From contig NZ_PUAP01000027.1 of assembly GCF_002947535.1 (NCBI RefSeq), positions 1 to 64,000 on the forward strand: DNA of 64,000 nucleotides, read 5' to 3'. The translations under genes and the position numbers were made by a program. Of the stretch, positions 8,918 to 16,139 are shown in pieces (the stretch's first letter is position 1; the number at the start of each line of letters is the position of its first letter). A model generated the notes under the pieces. The model saw only the letters and a list, made by a program, of their open reading frames with translations. It made no database searches and was not told the origin of the DNA. This DNA comes from Enterococcus mundtii (GTDB taxonomy: Bacteria; Bacillota; Bacilli; Lactobacillales; Enterococcaceae).

Positions 8918-9658
8918 TTAGTTATTCAAAATGCGTGACAAGAACTCTTTCGTACGTGTTTCTTTTGGATGAACGAAGATATCTTCAGGACTTCCTTCTT
9001 CCGCGATCACACCTTTATCCATGAAGATCACTCGGTCAGAAACCTCTTTCGCAAATTCCATTTCATGGGTCACGATGATCATTGTCAGTCCGGTATGGGC
9101 TAGATCTTTGATCGTATTCAATACTTCACCGACCATTTCAGGATCAAGGGCAGAAGTTGGCTCATCGAAGAGCATCACATCAGGGTCCATTGATAAAGCA
9201 CGAGCGATAGCGACCCGTTGTTTTTGTCCACCAGATAGTTGAGAAGGGCGAGCTTCGACGTATTGTCTCATACCGACTTTTTCTAAGTTTTCGATTGCCA
9301 CTTTACGGGCATGCTCTTTTTCTCTTTTTAAGACAGTCGTTTGACCAGACATACAATTTTCTAAAACGTTCATATTATTGAAAAGATTGAAGGACTGGAA
9401 AACCATCCCGACATTTGTCCGATACTTTGGTAAATTATATTTTGGTGCTAAGACGTTTTCGTTGTTGTAGATGATCTCGCCGCCTGATGGTTTTTCTAGT
9501 AAATTGATACAACGTAAGAATGTTGATTTACCTGAACCAGAGGAACCGATGATAGTTACGACTTCTCCTTTATTGACGGTCATGCTAATATCTTTCAGCA
9601 CTTCATTTTCGCCAAATTTTTTACTTAAATGATTGATTTCGATGATATTCTCACTCAT
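8918..9658 (-). CDS. Amino acid ABC transporter ATPase, probably lysine import
   Basis: A 246-residue polar-amino-acid-type ATPase. Walker A is GSSGSGKST (about residues 38-46), the ABC signature is LSGGQKQR, Walker B is [14 protein letters not shown], and the switch His lies in IIVTHEM. By sequence alone it would be called GlnQ. It is the second gene of a two-gene operon whose first gene encodes the fused binding protein-permease 12 bases upstream, and the operon is preceded by a lysine riboswitch. That points to lysine as the substrate, as proposed for lysXY-type systems in lactic acid bacteria. The transporter class is certain; substrate is inferred from regulation. Confidence 0.92.
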   Translation of the reverse strand: MSENIIEINHLSKKFGENEVLKDISMTVNKGEVVTIIGSSGSGKSTFLRCINLLEKPSGGEIIYNNENVLAPKYNLPKYRTNVGMVFQSFNLFNNMNVLENCMSGQTTVLKREKEHARKVAIENLEKVGMRQYVEARPSQLSGGQKQRVAIARALSMDPDVMLFDEPTSALDPEMVGEVLNTIKDLAHTGLTMIIVTHEMEFAKEVSDRVIFMDKGVIAEEGSPEDIFVHPKETRTKEFLSRILNN

Positions 9659-9670
9659 AGGACTGCCTCC

Positions 9671-11266
9671 TTATTCCTGTAGGTTCGCGTTGTTGACTTC
9701 TTCAATTTTTGTGTACGCAGTAGGTCCGTCGATTTTCTTCTCAATCACACGTAGGATTCTTGTGATCGTGAAGGTCATGATCAAGTAGATGATCCCAACG
9801 ATCGTGAATGTTTGGAAGAATTGGAAGTTTGCACCAGAGGCAGAGTTACCTTGGAAGAATAGATCTGCCACACCGATGACACTTAAAACGGCGGTGTCTT
9901 TGATATTGATAACAAACTCATTTCCGGTAGCCGGCAAAATATTTCTCAATACTTGCGGAATCACTACTTTACGCATCGTTTGGCTATGGGTCATACCAAT
10001 CGCTTGGGCTGCTTCAAATTGGCCGCCATCTACTGCGAAAATCCCGCCACGTACGATTTCAGTCATATACGCACCAGTGTTGATCGAAACGATGAATAAC
10101 GCAGCGATCGTACGATCCAGAGAAATACCAAAGGCTAAAGCCAATCCATAGAAGATGACCATGGCTTGAACCATCATTGGTGTACCACGGAAGACTTCGA
10201 TATACACTGATAGTAAGAAATTAGCAACTTTTTGGAAGAAGCGTGTCACTTTATTATCAGATTCTGGAATTGAGCGAAAGACGCCAATCAGTAAACCTAA
10301 TGTTGTTCCTACAACTGTACCGATCAATGCGATAAATAGTGTCAAACCAGCTCCGCGTAAGAACATGTTGCCATATTGATCCCAAATCGTCTTGAAATCA
10401 TGGATCAAACCAGTTTCTTCTGCATCTCCATCTGTTGACGCAGGTTGGTCTTCAATCGCTTGGTCCATAATGGCAATGCGATCATCATGAGAAATGCCGC
10501 TTAATATTTGGTTGACTTGTTGGAGATCAGGATCACCTTTGCGCATCCCTACAGCGATTTGGACGTCTTCAGGATTTGTTTGAAAGCCATTTGCTTCATC
10601 TAGTTCGAGCATTTTCAAGTCTGGGTTGACACTTGTGGCTGTTACTCCTTCAGGACGTTCGCTGACATAACCGTCGATCATGCCAGAAGCTAGTGCTGTT
10701 CGCATGGCTGAAAAGTTATCCATTGCTTGTTGCTTGTTCACTCCTGGAATCTGGTCGATCACGTTGTAGTGGAATGTATTCAATTGTGCAGTGATTTTTG
10801 CGCCAGAAAGATCTTCTAAGCTTGTTGCATTCGCAAATTTACCATCTTTTTGTACGACGATCACAAGTTCTGATTCATAGTATGGATCAGTAAAGTCGAT
10901 TTCTTTTTGGCGTTCTGCTGTCGGACTCATGCCGGCAATGATGGCGTCGATCTTTCCAGATTGAAGGGCAGGAGGTAAACCGTCCCATTTTGTTTGGACA
11001 ATGACTAGTTCTTTACCTAAACCTTCGGCTACTTTTTTTGCAATTTGTACATCATACCCGCCAGCAAAGCTGTTTTGTCCTTGGATTGGATAGGCGTTAT
11101 TTGCATCTGTTTGTTGCGACCAGTTAAAGGGCGCATAACCAGCTTCCATTCCGACACGAAACTGATCGCTCGGTGTTTTATCATCTGCATTAACCAAAGT
11201 GGTCAAGCTAAAGATCGATAGAATAAACGTAAAAATTAGAGTGAGTGTAACTGAATTTTTTTTCAT
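9671..11266 (-). CDS. Fused substrate-binding protein and permease of an amino acid ABC importer, probably lysine
   Basis: The 531-residue protein begins with a signal or anchor segment (about 1-27), continues with one family 3 solute-binding domain (about 36-265; RVGMEAGYAPFNW at its start, AGMSPTAERQKEIDFTDPYY within) and ends with a permease domain (about 305-515) carrying the EAA loop AAQAIGMTHSQTMRKVV. This fused design is the GlnP type of lactic acid bacteria, here with a single binding domain rather than the tandem pair of lactococcal GlnP. A lysine riboswitch with a terminator precedes it on the same strand, so lysine uptake is the likely job rather than glutamine. AAAGGAG lies before the ATG. 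Confidence 0.92.
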   Translation of the reverse strand: MKKNSVTLTLIFTFILSIFSLTTLVNADDKTPSDQFRVGMEAGYAPFNWSQQTDANNAYPIQGQNSFAGGYDVQIAKKVAEGLGKELVIVQTKWDGLPPALQSGKIDAIIAGMSPTAERQKEIDFTDPYYESELVIVVQKDGKFANATSLEDLSGAKITAQLNTFHYNVIDQIPGVNKQQAMDNFSAMRTALASGMIDGYVSERPEGVTATSVNPDLKMLELDEANGFQTNPEDVQIAVGMRKGDPDLQQVNQILSGISHDDRIAIMDQAIEDQPASTDGDAEETGLIHDFKTIWDQYGNMFLRGAGLTLFIALIGTVVGTTLGLLIGVFRSIPESDNKVTRFFQKVANFLLSVYIEVFRGTPMMVQAMVIFYGLALAFGISLDRTIAALFIVSINTGAYMTEIVRGGIFAVDGGQFEAAQAIGMTHSQTMRKVVIPQVLRNILPATGNEFVINIKDTAVLSVIGVADLFFQGNSASGANFQFFQTFTIVGIIYLIMTFTITRILRVIEKKIDGPTAYTKIEEVNNANLQE

Positions 11267-11412
11267 CTGTCTTCTCCTTTTTGTTTGTTCACGTACGTCG
11301 TCCTTCAGGCATATACTGATAAGACCAACGTTCGTTCAGCTTCTTTGGCTGATAACCAAAGCGCCTTGACACGAGTGGTCGAATACATGCATTGCAGTTG
11401 CTTATCAAGGAG

Positions 11413-11450
11413 AAATAAAAAACGACCACTTTGTAGGTACAAAAGGGCCG
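11413..11450 (-). terminator. Expression-platform terminator of the lysine riboswitch
   Basis: On the minus strand CGGCCCTTTTGTA pairs with TACAAAGTGGTCG (12 of 13 positions counting G-U) across a two-base loop, followed by TTTTTTATTT. It lies directly after the aptamer and 147 bases before the transporter start codon, as expected for lysine-induced termination. Confidence 0.8.
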
Positions 11451-11469
11451 CTAAATTTCACAGAGTGAT

Positions 11470-11668
11470 AAACCTCTCACAAAACATAGCGCAACTTAGC
11501 ATCACTGCTAAGACAGTCCGTAAGCTGTTAACTTACGTCCCAACATACTTTTTAAGCAAAAAAAAGCACATTTCGGCGATCCTCCCTAGCCCTGCTTCCA
11601 CATGTTTGCTTCACTCCACAGGTTTAATGATTCTCGCGACCTCTACCTCATTGATTGAGGCATCTCGT
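11470..11668 (-). promoter_or_regulatory. Lysine riboswitch (L box)
   Basis: Read on the minus strand, the conserved L-box blocks occur in order: GAGGTAGAGGTCGCGA, then GGATCGCCGAA, then GGACTGTC, each followed by the hairpins expected at those points (for example CTTAGCA/TGCTAAG after GGACTGTC). The 5' GATGCCTC and 3' GAGAGG stretches can close the P1 stem. An intrinsic terminator follows at 11413-11450 and a consensus promoter precedes it. Ends are approximate. A covariance search with the Rfam Lysine model would settle it. Confidence 0.85.
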
Positions 11669-11691
11669 ATTCAGTTATTTATACAAAAAAT

Positions 11692-11720
11692 AGTCTACGA
11701 TAGACTAGCCACTTTGTCAA
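11692..11720 (-). promoter_or_regulatory. Promoter of the lysine riboswitch operon
   Basis: On the minus strand a perfect TTGACA is followed by a 17-base spacer and TAGACT, starting transcription just upstream of the aptamer. Confidence 0.7.
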
Positions 11721-11871
11721 TGAGAAACTACATTTTTACAGAAAAAAGTTGATAAATAAAGAAATATACTGTTTATTTAATTTCTTTCATGAAAAAAGGA
11801 AAATAGAATGTTTTCAAAAAAAGAATAATTATACATTTTATACAAAAACTAAATGATAGTAAAATAACGAA

Positions 11872-11901
11872 AAACAGACCGCAAAATCATGCAGTCTGTT
11901 T
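11872..11901 (-). terminator. Terminator of the small membrane protein gene
   Basis: AAACAGACYGCA-type arms form a 12-base stem around a short loop. T-runs lie on both sides, so it could work in both directions, but only the minus-strand gene ends here. Confidence 0.8.
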
Positions 11902-11922
11902 CCTTTTTTATTTAAAAGTATT

Positions 11923-12219
11923 TTAAGCTGTAGCTTTCTTAGGTTCACGACCAAGAATGGCTTGTAAAATAACTGTTACCCCATAAATAGCTAAAACGAG
12001 ATAGATCAAACTAGAGTATTGTGTGATCCCCCAGCCCCATGTGCGATAAACAACTAATGTAATTGCTAGAACAATTGCTGCCAATACATTGAAAAAGGCA
12101 AACGCCCATAGATTTCCATTTTCTTTACGTGCTAAATAGAAGATAGAGAAATAAATACTTAATGCTAACCAAGCGATACATGCTAAAATAACGCCCCAAT
12201 AAATTAAGAATGCAACCAT
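11923..12219 (-). CDS. Small hypothetical membrane protein, 98 residues
   Basis: Three hydrophobic stretches are visible (about residues 3-28, 38-58 and 68-90), separated by short charged links, and the tail REPKKATA is basic, which suggests a cytoplasmic C-terminus. I do not recognise the family. It has its own terminator and a GAGGTGAATCA ribosome binding site, lies between the lysine operon and the divergent sirtuin gene, and appears monocistronic. Confidence 0.7.
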   Translation of the reverse strand: MVAFLIYWGVILACIAWLALSIYFSIFYLARKENGNLWAFAFFNVLAAIVLAITLVVYRTWGWGITQYSSLIYLVLAIYGVTVILQAILGREPKKATA

Positions 12220-12395
12220 ATTGATTCACCTCATTTCATACTCAAAATATACAGATCATTGGTATTGTAGCACGTTTTCATTGTTTTGTCAGTGATGTTT
12301 GTGAGTATTTTCTCAAAAAAAATCTTTGGATTTTCATTCGATTAGGGGTCTGTTTCATTATATTTCGATTATAATAGAAGAGAGGTGAGGTACAA

Positions 12396-13112
12396 ATGTT
12401 GGAACAAACAATTGAAGAAGCAGCGGCAGCGATGATTGAAAGTCAAAAACTGACATTTCTAACAGGGGCAGGTGTGTCGACACCTTCTGGAATACCCGAT
12501 TACCGTTCACTAACAGGTGTTTACCAAGGAATGGATCGTCCAGAATATTTATTGAGTCATCAAGCCATGGACGAAGAACCACAGAAATTTTATTCGTTTC
12601 TCAAACATCTTTATCATCCCGAAGCACGTCCGAATATTATCCATCGAGAAATCGTTGAGTTGGCTAAAGAAAAAGAAGTATGGGTCGTTTCGCAAAATAT
12701 CGATGGTTTACATGAAAAAGCAGGAAGTAAAAAACTAGTTAATTTTCATGGGAATCTGTATCATTGTTATTGTCGAAACTGCCATCAAGCTGTTGACTGG
12801 CAAGAATATCTCAGCAGTGACAAGCACCAACTATGCGGTGGCCAGATTCGCCCAGATATTGTGTTATATGGGGAAGGATTCCAAGATGAAGTATTAGAAC
12901 AAGCAGCTTTTGCCGTCAGTCAGGCCGACTTGATTGTGATCGTAGGAACAAGTTTTCAAGTCCATCCTTTTTGTGATTTGATCCAGTTTCGCTCGCCACA
13001 AGCGAAACTGTTAGTCATCAACCAGACCCCTGTCTACCTATCAGAGGCGTATCGATTTGTCCAAACAGATGGAACGAAGGTATTCAAAAAAATACAGGAG
13101 AGTGTAAAATGA
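12396..13112 (+). CDS. SIR2-family NAD-dependent protein deacylase
   Basis: A 238-residue sirtuin with [15 protein letters not shown] (about 24-38), [11 protein letters not shown] (100-110) and catalytic His118 in FHGN. It would use NAD+ to remove acyl groups from lysines, releasing nicotinamide. The structural zinc site is unusual: the first pair is Cys126-Cys129, but the second pair reads His144-Gln-Leu-Cys147, so a His replaces one of four cysteines. GAGGTGAGG precedes the ATG. The stop overlaps the start of the acetyltransferase fusion gene (ATGA), and the nicotinate repressor NiaR follows, an NAD-linked context. Function is sure at family level only. Confidence 0.92.
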   Translation: MLEQTIEEAAAAMIESQKLTFLTGAGVSTPSGIPDYRSLTGVYQGMDRPEYLLSHQAMDEEPQKFYSFLKHLYHPEARPNIIHREIVELAKEKEVWVVSQNIDGLHEKAGSKKLVNFHGNLYHCYCRNCHQAVDWQEYLSSDKHQLCGGQIRPDIVLYGEGFQDEVLEQAAFAVSQADLIVIVGTSFQVHPFCDLIQFRSPQAKLLVINQTPVYLSEAYRFVQTDGTKVFKKIQESVK

Positions 13113-13960
13113 CAGCTAAAACAGAAAAAGAAAAAATGATTGCAGGCGAACTTTATTTTGCTGGTGATCCAGAACTATCAGCCGATAGAAAATTTGCTCG
13201 AAGCCAAAGCCAGATCATCAACCAAGCGGAGACAAGTGAACTTCGCAGTCAGTTGCTTAAAGAAACGTTTGGCGCTACGGGTGAGAAGATCTATATGGAA
13301 CCGACGATCAATTTTGATTATGGTTATAATATTTATGTAGGGGAGAATTTTTACGCGAACTTCAATTGTACATTCTTAGATGTCAGTACGATCAAAATTG
13401 GCGATAACTGCATGTTTGCTCCTAATGTCCAACTATATACTGCCACACATCCACTACATCCAGTAAAACGAAACAGTGGGTTAGAATTTGCTAAACCAAT
13501 CGAGATCGGCAATAATGTGTGGCTAGGTGGCGGAGTGATCATCACCCCTGGTGTGACTTTAGGGGATAATGTCGTTGTTGGGGCGGGAGCAGTCGTAACT
13601 AAATCGTTCCCAGATAATGTAGTGATCGCAGGGAATCCGGCACGGATCATCAAACGAATCGATGAACCAATGCCTGAAGAGTCATTGGAAGACTTGAGAC
13701 AATCGATTGATCAAATCGACCACCAATTAGTAGAACTACTTGAAAAAAGAATGGATACAGTCACGAAGATCGGTGAAGTGAAACGTGCAACAAATCAAGC
13801 GGTTTACGATGGAAAAAGAGAACAACAAGTACTGGATAAAGTCGCAAAACGTGTGAAAAATCCAGCGTATACTGAAACGATTCAAGAAACATTTTTAGAG
13901 ATCATGAAACATTCTCGAGAATATCAAAAGAAGATGAAGGAAGGAATCACCCATGATTGA
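13109..13960 (+). CDS. Sugar O-acetyltransferase fused to a chorismate mutase domain
   Basis: Residues about 1-185 are a maltose/galactoside acetyltransferase: an N-terminal Mac segment, left-handed beta-helix hexapeptide repeats and the catalytic His114 in TATHPLHP. Residues about 192-277 are an AroQ-type chorismate mutase, which converts chorismate to prephenate. Its usual catalytic set is preserved: Arg197 (LRQSIDQID), Arg214 (LLEKRM), Lys225 (IGEVKR), Arg237 and Glu238 (KREQQVL), and a possible Gln273. At 283 residues it equals one full copy of each. The gene is coupled on both sides, ATGA with the sirtuin and an 8-base overlap with niaR. I cannot say whether the fusion links the activities or uses the mutase fold for another role. 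Confidence 0.88.
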   Translation: MTAKTEKEKMIAGELYFAGDPELSADRKFARSQSQIINQAETSELRSQLLKETFGATGEKIYMEPTINFDYGYNIYVGENFYANFNCTFLDVSTIKIGDNCMFAPNVQLYTATHPLHPVKRNSGLEFAKPIEIGNNVWLGGGVIITPGVTLGDNVVVGAGAVVTKSFPDNVVIAGNPARIIKRIDEPMPEESLEDLRQSIDQIDHQLVELLEKRMDTVTKIGEVKRATNQAVYDGKREQQVLDKVAKRVKNPAYTETIQETFLEIMKHSREYQKKMKEGITHD

Positions 13961-14480
13961 CGGAGAAACTCGCCGAAAAGAAATCATTGAAACGCTAGTT
14001 GATGCAGAAAAACCGGTCAGTGCCAGTAAATTTGCCAAGCGTTTTGGTGTCAGTCGCCAAATCATCGTAGGAGACATTGCGTTGCTACGGGCAGCGGGAG
14101 AAGCAATCGTGGCAACAGCCAGAGGATATCTTTTGGAAAATGAACAAGACAAAAATGGATTTATCAGTAAAATCGCGGTACAACATCAAAGGGAGCAAAC
14201 AGAGGAAGAGCTACAGCTGATTGTTGCCCACGGTGGTGAGATATTAGATGTCATTGTTGAGCATCCCTTGTATGGCGAACTAACAGGAATGCTTCATATC
14301 CAGACAGCTGAAGATATTCGCTCATTCATGAAACGTTATCGGAAAAGTCAGGCTTCGTTATTGTCTGAATTAACGGACGGGATCCATCTGCATACGATCC
14401 GCTACTCAAATAAAGAGGTATTGCAACAAATCAAACAAGGGTTAGCAGAAGCAGGCATCTTGTTCGAAGGGAATCAATAA
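13953..14480 (+). CDS. niaR: NiaR-type nicotinate-responsive transcriptional repressor
   Basis: A 175-residue protein with an N-terminal winged helix ([20 protein letters not shown], about 22-41) and a C-terminal 3H domain, recognised by its conserved histidines in [20 protein letters not shown] and LHIQTAEDI, then HLHTI. NiaR (YrxA) binds nicotinic acid and represses niacin uptake and salvage genes in Firmicutes. Its start lies inside the end of the acetyltransferase-mutase gene, so it is the last gene of a three-gene operon with the sirtuin. A strong terminator follows. Confidence 0.9.
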   Translation: MIDGETRRKEIIETLVDAEKPVSASKFAKRFGVSRQIIVGDIALLRAAGEAIVATARGYLLENEQDKNGFISKIAVQHQREQTEEELQLIVAHGGEILDVIVEHPLYGELTGMLHIQTAEDIRSFMKRYRKSQASLLSELTDGIHLHTIRYSNKEVLQQIKQGLAEAGILFEGNQ

Positions 14481-14488
14481 TTTAGTTT

Positions 14489-14539
14489 ATGAGATTGAGA
14501 TAGGAGTGTTTTTACTTCTATTCTCAATCTCATTTTTTC
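14489..14539 (+). terminator. Rho-independent terminator after niaR
   Basis: ATGAGATTGAGATAGGAG and its complement form a long stem with a small loop, followed by six T. It isolates the niaR operon from the unknown gene cluster downstream. Confidence 0.88.
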
Positions 14540-14632
14540 TTAATTTATAAAATAATTGATTTAGGCTGTGGCAAATCTTTAACTATACTGAACAGAAATG
14601 CTATAAATATTTTTATGGAAAGAGGGGAAAAT

Positions 14633-16066
14633 ATGGTTCAAGGAGAAAAACAAAAAACAATTCTTTGCTTTGGAGCAGATGAAGGTAACTTGGAACAACG
14701 GTTGAGTGATAGAGAACTCAGAGAAAAAACAAATCCGTATGATCCATTAGTTTATACGGTAGAGTTGGCCGACCATCTGCTCCAACAACCTTTTGAGAAT
14801 TTCTCTCTTCAACCCAAAGAGTTGATTGACCAAATAAAAGAAGTGAGTAAATATCCACTCTGGGAAGATATTCAAACCATCATGATCGATAATCCAAGGT
14901 TTCAGTTACATAGGATCTACTCGGAACAGTTTCTTGAGGAGTATCAACAATATAAAGAAACAAAACAATTTGCCAATCACGTAATGAAAGATACTTTGGC
15001 TTATGGGATACGAATCCAATTGTTGAAAAACACAGAATTATTAATGATTGAAGTTGCGAAAAATCGAAATGATCTTGTCATCTGGATATCTTTGGATTCT
15101 TATAATGGGGATTTTGTAGCGACGATCCAAGGAAAACAAAACAGGTATGCAGATTTTACTTTACGTAGTTTATATCATGAAAAAGACAAGCTCAAAGCTT
15201 CAATTGTCTTTTGGGAGAATGGTCAAATCGTCGCAGCTCCTTGGGAAAAAAATGCTAGATCATGGAGAAGGTGTGTAGAAAATGATTTGAGAAAATCACC
15301 GAATATTTACCCTTTAGAGAGGAGTCTGCTAATCTACGGATTACGATTAGCACGTATCCATTTTAACTATGAAGATCAGGTTTTGTTGAAGCAATTCCAC
15401 TGTAAGGACATAAATGATTTCAATATCGATAAGTATAACGATATTTTATTGGAAAGTATTATTGAACATATAAAAAATTGTCCTACAGAAAAAAGTAGAG
15501 AAGAATTTTTTAGTCATTGGATTGATTACCTACCCGAAAAGGAACGCTATTTACCCTTGTGGGAAGCATATTATCGTGTCACACAAACGATTGAGAAATT
15601 TCAATTGAAAAATATCTTTAAAGAGGTTATTTCAGAAGACGATACCCAATTTGATCGTTCAGAAATCAAGCAACACTTCATAAAAAAAGGTTGCAAAATA
15701 GGGTTAGAACTTACTTTGTTGTCTCAACACGTAACAGTTATCTTTCTATTAGATGAACTTTGTGACTTAAGAGTAGTAAAAAAGGTCCCCAGTATTACTG
15801 GGAGTGAACTACGATATACGTATCGAAACTGGGAGCGATTCAAACATCGAATCGTTTTTATTGAGAAGAAGAAATTTGTTTCTCCACCTTGGGAATCTTA
15901 TCCTGAGTTTTGGGCAACCTATCAGCCTAAGTCAAAGAGCATGGTACAACCAGAAGTGTGTGTGCTTAGTGATAAAAAAGAATTTAAACAGTTGAAAACC
16001 TACGCCCAGACCAATCGCCAATCGCAAAGTAAACAACGAATCAGTAGAAAGGAACATTGTCGCTGA
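14633..16066 (+). CDS. Unknown protein made of two diverged copies of one module
   Basis: I do not recognise this 477-residue protein. It consists of two related halves, about residues 8-220 and 231-433. Each ends in the same pattern: a strand like LVIWISLDS, a Y-x-x-R-x-L segment, then IVFWENGQIVAAPWE in the first copy and IVFIEKKKFVSPPWE in the second, then W-x-x-C or W-A-T-Y. The same module occurs once in the next gene (residues about 441-646 there). There is no signal peptide or membrane helix; the extreme C-terminus is basic and low complexity. ATG 14633 has AGAGGGG five bases upstream, better than the in-frame ATG 14615. It is the first gene of a four-gene cluster; a -10-like TATACT lies at 14584-14589. 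Confidence 0.75.
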   Translation: MVQGEKQKTILCFGADEGNLEQRLSDRELREKTNPYDPLVYTVELADHLLQQPFENFSLQPKELIDQIKEVSKYPLWEDIQTIMIDNPRFQLHRIYSEQFLEEYQQYKETKQFANHVMKDTLAYGIRIQLLKNTELLMIEVAKNRNDLVIWISLDSYNGDFVATIQGKQNRYADFTLRSLYHEKDKLKASIVFWENGQIVAAPWEKNARSWRRCVENDLRKSPNIYPLERSLLIYGLRLARIHFNYEDQVLLKQFHCKDINDFNIDKYNDILLESIIEHIKNCPTEKSREEFFSHWIDYLPEKERYLPLWEAYYRVTQTIEKFQLKNIFKEVISEDDTQFDRSEIKQHFIKKGCKIGLELTLLSQHVTVIFLLDELCDLRVVKKVPSITGSELRYTYRNWERFKHRIVFIEKKKFVSPPWESYPEFWATYQPKSKSMVQPEVCVLSDKKEFKQLKTYAQTNRQSQSKQRISRKEHCR

Positions 16067-16139
16067 CTGAATCAAAAAATACATACTGACACACCAGTGA
16101 AACGAATAGATAAAAAATAAAACTATTTGGAGGTCAACT

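Noticed and set aside
11285-11752. 155-codon plus-strand open frame
   Set aside because: It is antisense to the lysine riboswitch and its terminator, has no ribosome binding site, and its sequence has no protein-like pattern.
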